From Pseudomonas alkylphenolica (GTDB taxonomy: Bacteria; Pseudomonadota; Gammaproteobacteria; Pseudomonadales; Pseudomonadaceae), in assembly GCF_016009175.1 (NCBI RefSeq), contig NZ_JADUCM010000022.1, positions 31,262 to 95,261 on the forward strand: DNA of 64,000 nucleotides. Direction: 5' to 3'. Shown here in pieces: positions 53,308 to 62,315 of the stretch (position 1 is its first letter; every line of letters starts with the position of its first letter). The position numbers and the translations under genes are program-made. A model generated the notes under the pieces. That model did no database searches. It worked only from the letters and a program-made list of their open reading frames with translations, and had not been told where the DNA came from.

Positions 53308-54981
53308 ATGAATACGCTGAGCTACACCCAAGGGTGGCACGACACGCCGCTGCTCACCCAGTGCATCGGCGACGCCTTCGACCTCACCGTTTCGCGCTTT
53401 GCCGAGCGCGAAGCGCTGGTGGTCCGGCATCAGGGGCTGCGCTACACCTGGCAGACCCTGGCCGAGGCGGTCGAACGCCAGGCGCGCGCGTTGATGGCCC
53501 TGGGGCTTGAACGCGGTGACCGCCTGGGTATCTGGGCGCCCAACTGCGCCCAGTGGTGCATCACCCAGTTCGCCAGCGCCAAGATTGGCGTGATCCTGGT
53601 CAACATCAACCCGGCGTACCGCAGCAACGAACTGGAGTACGCGCTGAGCCAGTCCGGTTGCCGTTGGGTCATCTGTGCCGACGCTTTCAAAACGAGTGAC
53701 TACCACGCCATGCTGCTCGAACTGGCGCCTGGCCTGGCCAGCAGCCGGCCGGGCGAGCTGGCGTGCGAACGCCTGCCTGAATTGCGTGGCGTGGTGAGCC
53801 TTGCCGCAGCGCCACCGCCAGGCTTTCTGGCCTGGCATGCGCTGCAGGCCCGGGCCGGGGAAGTCAGCCAGGCGGCGCTGGCAGTGCGTCAGGCCGGCCT
53901 GCGTTGTGACCAGCCGATCAACATCCAGTACACCTCCGGCACCACCGGCTGTCCCAAAGGCGCGACCCTCAGTCATTACAACATCCTCAACAACGGCTAC
54001 CTGGTGGGCGAAAGCCTGGGCCTGACCGAGCATGATCGCCTGGTGGTGCCCGTGCCGCTTTACCACTGCTTCGGCATGGTCATGGCCAACCTGGGCTGCC
54101 TGACACACGGTTCCACCCTGATTTACCCGGGGGACGCCTTCGACCCCTTGGCCACCCTGTGTGCGGTGGCTGAAGAAAAGGCCACCGCCTTGTATGGGGT
54201 GCCGACCATGTTCATTGCCCAGCTGGATCATCCGCAACGCGACAGCTTCGATCTTTCCAGCCTGCGCACCGGCATCATGGCCGGCGCCAACTGCCCGATC
54301 GAAGTGATGCGCAGGGTGATCGACGAGATGCACATGAGTGAAGTGCAGATTGCCTACGGCATGACCGAGACCAGCCCGGTGTCGTTGCAGACCGGGCCGG
54401 ATGACAACCTTGAACTGCGCGTTACCACCGTGGGCCGCACCCAGCCGCACCTGCAGAGCAAGATCATCGACGCCGCCGGCAATTGTCTGCCGCGCGGTGA
54501 AATTGGCGAGCTGTGTACCCGTGGCTACAGCGTGATGCTCGGCTACTGGAACAACCCGGCAGCCAGCGCCGAAAGCATTGATGCAGAAGGGTGGATGCAC
54601 ACCGGAGACCTGGCGTGCATGGACGAGCACGGTTACGTGCGGATCGTCGGTCGCAGCAAGGACATGATCATCCGCGGTGGCGAGAACGTGTATCCGCGCG
54701 AGCTGGAAGAGTTCTTCCTTACCCATCCTGCGGTGGCCGACGTGCAGGTCATCGGCATTCCGTGTGCGCGCTATGGCGAAGAGATCGTCGCCTGGATTCG
54801 CCTGCACCCGGGCGAAGGCACCAGCGAGGAGCAGTTGCGCGACTGGGCCAAGGCCCGTATCGCGCATTTCAAAGTGCCGCGCTACATGCGCTTCGTCGAC
54901 CAGTTCCCGATGACGGTAACCGGCAAAGTGCAGAAGTTTCGCATGCGTGAGATCAGCATGGAGGAGTTGAAGTTGCCTTGA
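53308..54981 (+). CDS. AMP-forming acyl-CoA synthetase of the qhp operon
   Basis: A 557-residue ANL ligase with P-loop TSGTTGCPKG (209-218), YGMTETSP, HTGDLACMDEHGYVRIVGR and the terminal catalytic lysine region VTGKVQKFRMRE. It belongs to the medium/long-chain fatty acyl-CoA ligase group, not the PaaK phenylacetate ligase group. It begins 42 nt after qhpB, likely on the same transcript, so it may activate the carboxylic acid made by the aldehyde dehydrogenase. Confidence 0.9.
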   Translation: MNTLSYTQGWHDTPLLTQCIGDAFDLTVSRFAEREALVVRHQGLRYTWQTLAEAVERQARALMALGLERGDRLGIWAPNCAQWCITQFASAKIGVILVNINPAYRSNELEYALSQSGCRWVICADAFKTSDYHAMLLELAPGLASSRPGELACERLPELRGVVSLAAAPPPGFLAWHALQARAGEVSQAALAVRQAGLRCDQPINIQYTSGTTGCPKGATLSHYNILNNGYLVGESLGLTEHDRLVVPVPLYHCFGMVMANLGCLTHGSTLIYPGDAFDPLATLCAVAEEKATALYGVPTMFIAQLDHPQRDSFDLSSLRTGIMAGANCPIEVMRRVIDEMHMSEVQIAYGMTETSPVSLQTGPDDNLELRVTTVGRTQPHLQSKIIDAAGNCLPRGEIGELCTRGYSVMLGYWNNPAASAESIDAEGWMHTGDLACMDEHGYVRIVGRSKDMIIRGGENVYPRELEEFFLTHPAVADVQVIGIPCARYGEEIVAWIRLHPGEGTSEEQLRDWAKARIAHFKVPRYMRFVDQFPMTVTGKVQKFRMREISMEELKLP

Positions 54982-55005
54982 GCGGTTGGTCCTGCCTACG
55001 CGGAA

Positions 55006-55108
55006 CCTGTAGGAGCTGGCTTGCCAGCGATCGAGCACGAAGGGCTCGCAATGCATCCGGCGCTGGGGGCTGGTGTGCAGCCATCGCCGGCAAGCCAGCT
55101 CCTACAGG
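55006..55108. repeat. REP-type inverted repeat
   Basis: CCTGTAGGAGCTGGCTTGCC and its inverted partner GGCAAGCCAGCTCCTACAGG bound this ~103-base element between the ligase and the convergent small gene. Such structures often act as 3-prime mRNA ends. Confidence 0.85.
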
Positions 55109-55137
55109 GGAGGGTGTTTTGCCACCTGAGCCGTGAG

Positions 55138-55440
55138 CTAGTGAGGGGTGAAGATGCGCTTCACGCCAACACCATCGAGCACGGCGTCGATCAGCGCACG
55201 TGCGGTCTCGATGTGCTGACCGGCGCTGGAGACAAGTGAGCGATCGTTGAGGGTGAGGTGATCGACGGCATCGCTCACTGTGGCCTCTGCATAGCGGAGC
55301 AACTGGCAGGCGTGCAGCAAGGCTTCTTCGGCGCAGATGCCCGCGCGGACCGTGAACATGTGGTTGGTGCCGAACGGGGTGCTGGCGGTGGTGGCACTGG
55401 AAAGATCGAAAGCGGGGGGATCCGGAACAAGCTTCTTCAT
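55138..55440 (-). CDS. Small Pseudomonas protein (DUF3077/DUF6124-like)
   Basis: A 100-residue protein (MKKLVPDPPAFDLSS..) with a helical core (AEEALLHACQLLRYAEATVSDA). The MKK-PDPP start and the A-EALLHA helix resemble the short DUF6124/DUF3077-type families that are numerous in Pseudomonas; I cannot choose between them. The start is the ATG after AGAGG, not the longer frame. Its upstream region (55441-55616) holds a structured RNA candidate. Function unknown. Confidence 0.75.
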   Translation of the reverse strand: MKKLVPDPPAFDLSSATTASTPFGTNHMFTVRAGICAEEALLHACQLLRYAEATVSDAVDHLTLNDRSLVSSAGQHIETARALIDAVLDGVGVKRIFTPH

Positions 55441-55495
55441 GGTCAACCTCTGTCGGTGATTCCACCATCCCTCGCTGCTAAACGAAGGTGGCAGC

Positions 55496-55556
55496 TGTGC
55501 GTGGGTTAGCAGACCGGTGACAGAGAACCGGCGCACCCGAAGGTGCCCCACGCACA
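55496..55556 (-). ncRNA. Candidate structured RNA in the leader of the small gene
   Basis: On the minus strand a 10-bp closing stem (55547-55556 with 55496-55505) encloses two hairpins: GCACC-UUCG-GGUGC (55533-55546) and a 5-bp stem at 55514-55518/55527-55531. This makes a compact three-way junction about 56 nt before the ATG. The pairing is read directly; a regulatory role is inferred. No other gene is seen in the 320-nt gap 55441-55760. Confidence 0.5.
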
Positions 55557-55760
55557 ACCGCCATAACAGCGGTGTCCGTAGATCTCTGTCATATCCAGAC
55601 TGCTAAATCTGGTCGCTGGATGTTCCAACGACGACAGCAGCCTAGGCCCCTGAAGGGCCCGGCACAACAGAGCAACGGCGCCGGAAGTATGATTCAGAAC
55701 GGTCTGACAGAAAACGCCTACGGCATCGCGATTTGTCGCCGCTGCCCGTCAGTGCAAAGA

Positions 55761-56645
55761 TCACACCGGGCTCTGACAGAACTCGAGAAAGCGCGCCAGA
55801 CCGCGGGTTGGCTGCTTGTCCTTGTGGATCACCCGGTACAGGGTGCGCTTGAGCGGGCCGCTGGGGCAGGGCAGGGTGCACAGCTGGCCCAGGGCCAACT
55901 CGCCACGCACCATTACCCGTGACACACAGGCAATGCCGGCGCCGGCGATCACGCAGTGCTTGATCGCTTCGCCGTTGGACACTTCCAGCAAGTGCTGCGG
56001 GCTGCCCAGCCACGGGCCGATCAGGTGCTCAAGCATGTTGCGCGTGCCCGACCCCTGTTCACGGGTAATCCAGCGCGCACTGGCCAGCGCCAGGGCGTCA
56101 GGCCGGGGCTGCTGGGCCAGCGGGTGACCGGGGGCGGCAATCAGTACCAGCTCGTCTTCGCGCCATGGCCGCACATCGATGTCCGGGTGCTGCACCGGGC
56201 CTTCGACAAAGCCGACATCGATGGTGAAGTTGCACAGCGACTCGACAATGCGCTCGGTGTTCTCGACCTTGAGCTCCAGGCGGCTCTGCGGTTCGGCCGC
56301 AAGGAAGCTGGCCAGCAGCTCCGGCAGCAGGTAGGCACCGATGGTGGTGCTGGCACCGATCCGCAGGTGGCAGGTGAGTTGCTGCTGGAACAGCGTTTCG
56401 GCCTCCTGGGCGCCTTCCAGGGTGGCCTTGGCGTGGGGATAGAAACGTCGCCCGTGTTCGTTGAGCACCAGGCGTTTGCCATGGCGATCGAACAGCCGCG
56501 TGCCGAGCTGATGCTCGAGGTCTTGCAGCGACATGCTCGCCGCCGCCTGGCTCAGGCTCAGGTCTTTGCTGGCACGGGTGACGCTGCCAAGGTCGGCGAC
56601 GGCAACGAAGGTAGCCAGCTGTTTGAGGGTAATTCGGCACTGCAT
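55761..56645 (-). CDS. LysR-family transcriptional regulator
   Basis: A 294-residue LysR-type regulator. An N-terminal winged helix-turn-helix (LKQLATFVAVADLGSVTRAS..LSLSQAAAS) is followed by a ligand-binding domain. The start at MQCRITLKQ fits the family; the upstream in-frame extension is AT-rich promoter sequence. It is divergent from the YeiH-type transporter, and a perfect CATATCAG-N5-CTGATATG palindrome overlaps its start codon. It probably controls both genes. Confidence 0.92.
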   Translation of the reverse strand: MQCRITLKQLATFVAVADLGSVTRASKDLSLSQAAASMSLQDLEHQLGTRLFDRHGKRLVLNEHGRRFYPHAKATLEGAQEAETLFQQQLTCHLRIGASTTIGAYLLPELLASFLAAEPQSRLELKVENTERIVESLCNFTIDVGFVEGPVQHPDIDVRPWREDELVLIAAPGHPLAQQPRPDALALASARWITREQGSGTRNMLEHLIGPWLGSPQHLLEVSNGEAIKHCVIAGAGIACVSRVMVRGELALGQLCTLPCPSGPLKRTLYRVIHKDKQPTRGLARFLEFCQSPV

Positions 56646-56663
56646 ATCAGCTTTCCTGATATG
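56643..56663. promoter_or_regulatory. LysR operator candidate
   Basis: CATATCAG, five bases, CTGATATG: a perfect 8-bp inverted repeat overlapping the LysR start codon in the 92-nt divergent region. It suits autoregulation. Confidence 0.6.
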
Positions 56664-56737
56664 ACCAATAAGAATATATAGCTTCATATAGGTTATAAGA
56701 GATTGCAAGCTAGCGTCACCACAAACGAGGTGTCGTT

Positions 56738-57760
56738 ATGCTTGTTCTCAGTCGTACTCAGCTTCCCCTTGGCCTGCTTACCGGCGTCACCGGCAGCCTG
56801 GCCCTGGCAGCGCTGGCCATGTGGCTGTCGTCGTCACCGGTGCTGCAGGGCAGTGGCGTGGGCACCTTGACCCTGGCCATGCTGCTGGGGCTGGCCATCG
56901 GCAACCTGGTGCCGACCACGGTCCATCGTGCCGCCGCGGCGGGCGTGCAGTTGTGCAAGCAACCCGTGCTGCGCCTGGGTGTGGCGCTGTACGGCTTCAG
57001 GCTGACCGTGCAGCAGGTGCAGGCATTGGGTGTACAAGCGTTCGTCACCGACGCGCTGCTGATTCTTTCGACCATCAGCCTGGCCATCTGGCTCGGTACC
57101 CGGGTGCTGGGCATGGAACGCGGCACCGCCGTGCTGATTGGTGCCGGCCATGCCATCTGTGGTGCTGCGGCGATTCTGGCCAGCGCCGGGGTGGTGAAGG
57201 CCCGCAACGACCAGGTCGCGATTGCGATTGCCTGTGTGGTGCTGTTCGGTACGCTGGGCATGCTGCTTTATCCCTGGCTGTTCACGGTGATGCCTGGCCT
57301 GTTCGGCGACAGCCACGGCTTTGGCATCTTCACCGGTGCAACCCTGCATGAAGTGGCGCAGGTGGTTGCTGCCGGGCAGGCCATGGACCCGCATGCCGCC
57401 GAGGCGGCCGTGGTGGCCAAGCTGATCCGGGTATTGTTGCTGGCACCCTTTCTGCTGGGGCTGGGCCTGTGGTTGAACCGCAATGCCGAGCACGGCCATG
57501 GCGCAACGTCGGTCAAGGTACCGGTGTTTGTACTGGGCTTTATCGCCTGCATGTTGATCAATTCGTGGCTGCCACTGGATCAGCGCCTGCATCAGGTACT
57601 GGTCAGCTTCGACGACCTGTTGCTGGCGGCGGCGATGGCGGCATTAGGGTTCAGCACACGCCTGGTCGACCTGCGCAAGGCAGGGCTGAAACCGCTCATT
57701 CTGGCCGCTGCGTTAACGCTGCAACTGATGGTTGTAGGGGGACTGCTGACGTTGTTGTAG
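56738..57760 (+). CDS. YeiH-family putative sulfate exporter
   Basis: A 340-residue polytopic membrane protein with about ten hydrophobic segments and the family signatures GVALYGFRLT, GAGHAICGAAAI and TGATLHEVAQVVAAG. YeiH-type proteins are annotated as sulfate or sulfite-related anion exporters, but direct evidence is limited. The ATG lies within the region divergent from the LysR gene. Its TAG stop forms part of the following REP element. Confidence 0.9.
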   Translation: MLVLSRTQLPLGLLTGVTGSLALAALAMWLSSSPVLQGSGVGTLTLAMLLGLAIGNLVPTTVHRAAAAGVQLCKQPVLRLGVALYGFRLTVQQVQALGVQAFVTDALLILSTISLAIWLGTRVLGMERGTAVLIGAGHAICGAAAILASAGVVKARNDQVAIAIACVVLFGTLGMLLYPWLFTVMPGLFGDSHGFGIFTGATLHEVAQVVAAGQAMDPHAAEAAVVAKLIRVLLLAPFLLGLGLWLNRNAEHGHGATSVKVPVFVLGFIACMLINSWLPLDQRLHQVLVSFDDLLLAAAMAALGFSTRLVDLRKAGLKPLILAAALTLQLMVVGGLLTLL

Positions 57761-57845
57761 GCGCGTGGCTTGCCCGCGAAAAACGATGACGCGGTGCATC
57801 AGGGGCACCGCAGTGCCTGGTTCGCCGGCAAGCCTGGCGCCTACA
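57756..57845. repeat. REP/BIME element
   Basis: One unit of the same repeat found at 46558-46797: TGTAGGCGCG..CTTGCCCGCGAAAAACGATG and GGTTCGCCGGCAAGCCTGGC..CCTACA. It separates the convergent yeiH-type gene and the HD-GYP gene. Confidence 0.88.
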
Positions 57846-57865
57846 GTTATGATAAAGGCCGGAGT

Positions 57866-60757
57866 TCAAATCGCATCGCGGCTCAACCCCACGACTTCAT
57901 CCACTGCCGCCAGATAGGACTGGATGTCGATATCATCCAGCTGTTCGCGACGCAGAAACTGCTCGCCGTACTCGCGGTACACGCCACTGACGAGAAACAC
58001 CCGGAACAGTTCGGCATCAATGTGCTGGTCGCGGGCCATGGCACTGAGGATCTTCAAGGATTCGGACAGGGTCTTGGCGGGTTTGTACGGCCGGTCCGCC
58101 GCGCTGAGTGCCTCGAAGATATCGGCAATCGCGATCACCCGCTCGGCAATGCTCATGTCGTCTTTGCGCAAGCGGCGCGGGTAGCCGGTGCCGTCCATTT
58201 TCTCGTGATGGTTGCCGGCAATGTCCGGCACCCGCTTGAGGTTGCGCGGCAGCGGCAGGGTGTTGAGCATGATGATGGTCTGCACGATGTGCTCGTTGAT
58301 CTTGAAGCGCTCTTCGTCGGTCAGGGTGCCGCGCCGAATGCCGAGGTTGTACAGCTCGCCAAAGTTGTAGGCCTGCGCCGGCAGGCGCATATCGAAGCCC
58401 CACAGGTTGCGTGGGTCGTGCTTGTCGACGGGAGGCTTGCGTTCGCCCCAGGGCACCAGGTGATCGATGCGGTCGGCGAGTAAACGTTCTTCTGCCGGCA
58501 AGGTCGCCGACGGCACCGCCGCCAGGCGTTCCGCTTCATCACGGGACAGGCCCAGGCGGTTGTCGAAATGCCGGAACCAGCGCCGGGCTCCGATCTGCTG
58601 AAGGCGTTCGACGTCCTCGTCACGCATGAACTCGCCACCAATATTGGCATTGGCAATGAATGCGAACTCTTCCTGCAGTTGTGCCTGGCGGTGCTGGAGC
58701 GCTTCTTGCGCCGCCTGCGGATCGCCGCCGGCGGCAATTGCTTTCCAGTAATCCAGCTCGGCATCGCGCCAGAGCACTTCGAAGCGCGTGCGCACCTCGT
58801 GGATGCGGTTGTACAGGGTTTCCAGTTTGGTCGCCTTGTCGACCACGTGTTCGGGGCTGGTCACTTTGCCGCAATCATGCAGCCACGCCGCAATCCTGAA
58901 TTCGTAGCGCTCCATTTCGCTCATGGTGTAGTGGGCAAAAGGGCCGCTTTGCGCAGCAATGACCTTGTCGATGAGCATCTCGGCCAGTTGTGGCACCCGT
59001 TGACAGTGGCCGCCGGTGTAAGGGCTCTTGGCATCCGTGGCATCGGCCAGCAGTTTGATGATGGCGTCCAGCAGGCGTTGCTGCGACTCGATCAACTGGC
59101 GCGTCTCGATGGCCACCGCCGCAGCGCCGGAAAGCTCCTGAACAAACCGGCGAAACGGTTGTTGGACACCGCCGGCCTGTTGCTGGTTGGGACCCGGTTG
59201 CAACACCAGCAGGCCCAGGAGTTGCCCGCTGCGGTCGTTCAAGGCGACTGCCAGGTAGTGAGCGTCACTGCTCAGTGCCTTGGCCACGGCGCTGTCCAGA
59301 TCGCTGGCGCTATCGGCGGGCAGGTGCAGTTCAGCAGGGTATTGGTCCCCGCGACAGTGCGCCGTAAGGCGCAGGGTATCGGCATCATCGCCATACAGGT
59401 AGACCGCGCCACCGCTCACCGCAGTCGCATCCACCAACTGGGTGAGGACGCTGCTGAGCAGGTTGTCCAGATGCGTCTCACGGCTGAGGGTAAGGGTGAT
59501 CGCCTGGAAGTTGTTGATGGTGCGCGACATGCTGCCCAGCACCTGGCTGAGCTCGCGCACTTCGGTAATGCGCGATTCGACCCCCACCGGTCGGCCGAAG
59601 TCGAAACTGGCCAGCCCGCGTACCTGCTGGGTCAGAGCCTGCAATGGCTGGCCAATACGCCGGGCCAGGTACCAGCCGACCAGCAGCAACAGCGCGATCA
59701 ATGCGCCGGCCCATAGCGCTTGCTCCAGCAGCACCTGCCGTGCCCCCATCAGCAGTTCACTGGCCGGCACCGCGATCAGCACCCGCACATCGTGCTGGGT
59801 AAAGGTCGACAACGGTACTTGCATGCCATACCAGTCCTGCCCCCCGGCCCGGAAGCGCTGAGGTCCCTGACCGTCATCCGGATGGGTGAACAACCAGTCC
59901 AGACTTTCTACGCCCAGCTCGTTGAGGCGTGACAATCGAAGGGATTCGCCATCTTTCACCACTACTCGCTGCAGATCGTTATAAACGACCACATTGCCCG
60001 TGCTGTCGACGACGGCCATTTCGGTGCCGGGTGTCATGCGCAGGTCTTCAACCTCGCCACCCAGGTCGTTGACCGAGGCATCCATGCCCAGCACGGCAGC
60101 GCCATCGACACTGCGTTGCGACAAGGTCAGGCCGATTTCACGGGTGGTAAAGAACACATAGGGTTTGGTCAGCACCGTCGTCGCGCCATCCATACCGGAT
60201 GAAAACCACGGGCGCGTGCGTGGATCAAAACGGTAATCGGCTTTTATCTCGCTTTTGAGCAGTGCCAGTTGTGGATCAAAGAAGCGCCATTCACCCTGGT
60301 GCTGGCCGGCCTCGTTCACGGTGATGCTCTGCACGAGGTATGCCGCACCAGGCGGTGCCTGCAAGTGCTGCTTGACCGATTCGTTGCGCAGCACCCGCAC
60401 CAGCAGGAACTCGCCATTTGGATAGCCGACATACACGGCACTGAGCATTTTGTTGGCGTTCAGGCTGGCGACCAGCAACGGCAAGCGCTCCAGTCGCTCG
60501 GGTAGATTTCTGGCCTCGGAGATGGGGTCATAAGCCATCAGCCGGATTGAACTGAGCGCCGGGTCGATCAAGCGTTGAGCTCGCTCGTTGATGGTGCGGC
60601 TCAGCTGGTGTGCCGAGTCGCCGGAGGCGGCTACCAGCGCTTGTTCGATACCGCGATAGCCCTGATAGGCAAGCACCCCGCCGAGTACGAGGGTGCTGAG
60701 CATGATTGCCAACGCAATGAGCAGCTGCAGGGGAAACCCGCGACCGGGGAAGTTCAT
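57866..60757 (-). CDS. Membrane HD-GYP phosphodiesterase-like sensor
   Basis: A 963-residue inner-membrane protein. Membrane segment 1 (~10-32) and a periplasmic Cache-type sensor (~40-335) precede segment 2 (~345-365), HAMP (~365-415) and a GAF-like region (~425-555). The HD-GYP domain has HDCGK (627-631) and HHEKMDGTGYP (850-860). All metal-site motifs look intact, so c-di-GMP hydrolysis is possible. About 150 extra residues separate the two motifs compared with usual HD-GYP proteins. The start ATG follows AAGGA; the ORF extends upstream but overlaps a divergent gene. Ligand unknown. Confidence 0.88.
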   Translation of the reverse strand: MNFPGRGFPLQLLIALAIMLSTLVLGGVLAYQGYRGIEQALVAASGDSAHQLSRTINERAQRLIDPALSSIRLMAYDPISEARNLPERLERLPLLVASLNANKMLSAVYVGYPNGEFLLVRVLRNESVKQHLQAPPGAAYLVQSITVNEAGQHQGEWRFFDPQLALLKSEIKADYRFDPRTRPWFSSGMDGATTVLTKPYVFFTTREIGLTLSQRSVDGAAVLGMDASVNDLGGEVEDLRMTPGTEMAVVDSTGNVVVYNDLQRVVVKDGESLRLSRLNELGVESLDWLFTHPDDGQGPQRFRAGGQDWYGMQVPLSTFTQHDVRVLIAVPASELLMGARQVLLEQALWAGALIALLLLVGWYLARRIGQPLQALTQQVRGLASFDFGRPVGVESRITEVRELSQVLGSMSRTINNFQAITLTLSRETHLDNLLSSVLTQLVDATAVSGGAVYLYGDDADTLRLTAHCRGDQYPAELHLPADSASDLDSAVAKALSSDAHYLAVALNDRSGQLLGLLVLQPGPNQQQAGGVQQPFRRFVQELSGAAAVAIETRQLIESQQRLLDAIIKLLADATDAKSPYTGGHCQRVPQLAEMLIDKVIAAQSGPFAHYTMSEMERYEFRIAAWLHDCGKVTSPEHVVDKATKLETLYNRIHEVRTRFEVLWRDAELDYWKAIAAGGDPQAAQEALQHRQAQLQEEFAFIANANIGGEFMRDEDVERLQQIGARRWFRHFDNRLGLSRDEAERLAAVPSATLPAEERLLADRIDHLVPWGERKPPVDKHDPRNLWGFDMRLPAQAYNFGELYNLGIRRGTLTDEERFKINEHIVQTIIMLNTLPLPRNLKRVPDIAGNHHEKMDGTGYPRRLRKDDMSIAERVIAIADIFEALSAADRPYKPAKTLSESLKILSAMARDQHIDAELFRVFLVSGVYREYGEQFLRREQLDDIDIQSYLAAVDEVVGLSRDAI

Positions 60758-60977
60758 GAATGGGTCCTTGCTGGGCTCGCGTTTTGATAACGGCTGCTCG
60801 TTTACGCGTTCGTCAACGGTGTTGGCGCATACGTTTGCTAATGCTAGACCAGCTCCCGCAGGGGCGCACGGTCGCGGCTTAAAGGGGTGGGGTGGGTACA
60901 CCCCCATCCAGCTGAGTGGGGTGATGCGCCGGTGGTTGTCGATACGCTGTTGGCAGTACTCAGCCGAGGGACAGTGA

Positions 60978-62294
60978 ATGACCGCGCCAAACGAGCCACC
61001 CGCAGCGAAACGTCGTAACCGCTCCAAGCAAGGCCGAGGCGACGTGAGCGGCATGCCGCTGGTGCGCCGTGCACAGCGCCCCGATCGCGATGCCCGTGCG
61101 TTTCTGCGCATCCTTAATGTGGCCACGCGCCTGCGCCCGGTCGAGCGCTACTCACTGCGCGAGTTGCGTGAGGTATGGCGCCTGACGGCACTGGCTCTGA
61201 GCCGGCAGCCGCGGGTGGCGACGGTGACCGACGTGGTCATCGAAGGCCCGGGTGGGCCCATTGAACTGCGCATTTTTGCGCCGCAACACAGCGATCAACC
61301 GCTGCCGGCATTTCTCTGGTTCCATGGCGGCGGGTTTGTCGTCGGCGGCCTGGATACCGCTGAATCGATCTGCCGCAGCACGGCCTGTAATGCCAACTGC
61401 ATCAGCATTGCCGTGCGCTATCGGCTGGCCCCGGAGCATGACCTGGCGGCAGGGCGCGAAGACTGCCTGGCAGCGCTGCAATGGATCGCCGAGCACGGCG
61501 CAACGCTGGGGATCGACACCGCGCGCCTGGCAATCGGCGGTGATTCGGCGGGCGGCAATATCTGCGCCGCCGTGGCCCAGGCCGCCGTGAGCCACGACGG
61601 CCCGGCGTTGTGCCTGCAGGTGTTGGCGTATCCGGCGACCGACCTTGTGCAGGAGTTTCCTTCCTTCGTCGAGAATGCCCGGGGATTCATGATCACCGAC
61701 ACCCTGCTGGCGCAGATCAAGCACACCGTTGCCGCCTCGTTTGAGGCGCTCAACCCGATAGACCCCTGGCTGTCACCGCGGCGCTGCGAAGACCTGCGTG
61801 GTCTGCCACCTGCAGTGGTCATCAGCGCCGGCTTCGACCCGATCCGCGCCGATGGCCTGGATTATGCTGCACGCCTGCGTGCCGCGGGGGTGGCGGTGGA
61901 GCTGGTGCACTACGCCGGCCAGTTCCACGGCTTTCTGAACTTTGACGCTGTTATCGGCGCTGGCCGCGATGCCCTGCAGCGCATGGGTGAATCATTGGCC
62001 GCAGCGTTTCGCAGAGAACCGCCACAGGACCGCACACTGGAGATCAGCGACTCACCTGTTGCGCGACCTTCGGGCCTGAGTGCGGCCACCGCCGAGCTGA
62101 CGACATCGGGCCTGATGACCTGGGTCGCCACCGAGCGCTGGAGCAGCACGCTGTTGCGCCAGGTGTCGCCCACGGCGGTCAGCACCACGCGTGTGGTGCT
62201 GCGCCCCTTGTGCCTGCCGCTGGCCTTGATGCGCCGTCACCTTGTTGCCCGGCTGGACCAGCGGGTCGCTCACCGTACCTTCCCAGAAACCTGA
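60978..62294 (+). CDS. HSL-family alpha/beta hydrolase (esterase)
   Basis: A 438-residue hormone-sensitive-lipase-type hydrolase. It has oxyanion motif HGGG (116-119), nucleophile Ser190 in GDSAG, Asp287 (GFDPIRADG) and His317 (QFHGF). The N-terminal ~80 residues and the ~90-residue tail after the fold are extra. GAGGG precedes the ATG. It is followed by a small coiled-coil gene and a PHA synthase-like gene, so it may act on a polyester, an acyl ester or a hydroxyacyl intermediate. The 220-nt region upstream, divergent to HD-GYP, holds no gene. Confidence 0.88.
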   Translation: MTAPNEPPAAKRRNRSKQGRGDVSGMPLVRRAQRPDRDARAFLRILNVATRLRPVERYSLRELREVWRLTALALSRQPRVATVTDVVIEGPGGPIELRIFAPQHSDQPLPAFLWFHGGGFVVGGLDTAESICRSTACNANCISIAVRYRLAPEHDLAAGREDCLAALQWIAEHGATLGIDTARLAIGGDSAGGNICAAVAQAAVSHDGPALCLQVLAYPATDLVQEFPSFVENARGFMITDTLLAQIKHTVAASFEALNPIDPWLSPRRCEDLRGLPPAVVISAGFDPIRADGLDYAARLRAAGVAVELVHYAGQFHGFLNFDAVIGAGRDALQRMGESLAAAFRREPPQDRTLEISDSPVARPSGLSAATAELTTSGLMTWVATERWSSTLLRQVSPTAVSTTRVVLRPLCLPLALMRRHLVARLDQRVAHRTFPET

Positions 62295-62315
62295 CGCTGA
62301 CCAAGGAGTACTGCT

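Noticed and set aside
53308..54981. Phenylacetate-CoA ligase (PaaK) for the ligase after qhpB
   Set aside because: Length (557 versus ~440 residues) and motifs fit fatty acyl-CoA ligases instead.
57866..61126. A 1086-residue form of the HD-GYP protein
   Set aside because: The extra 123 residues overlap the divergent esterase gene, look non-native, and the ATG at 60757 has AAGGA and a normal membrane-anchor start.
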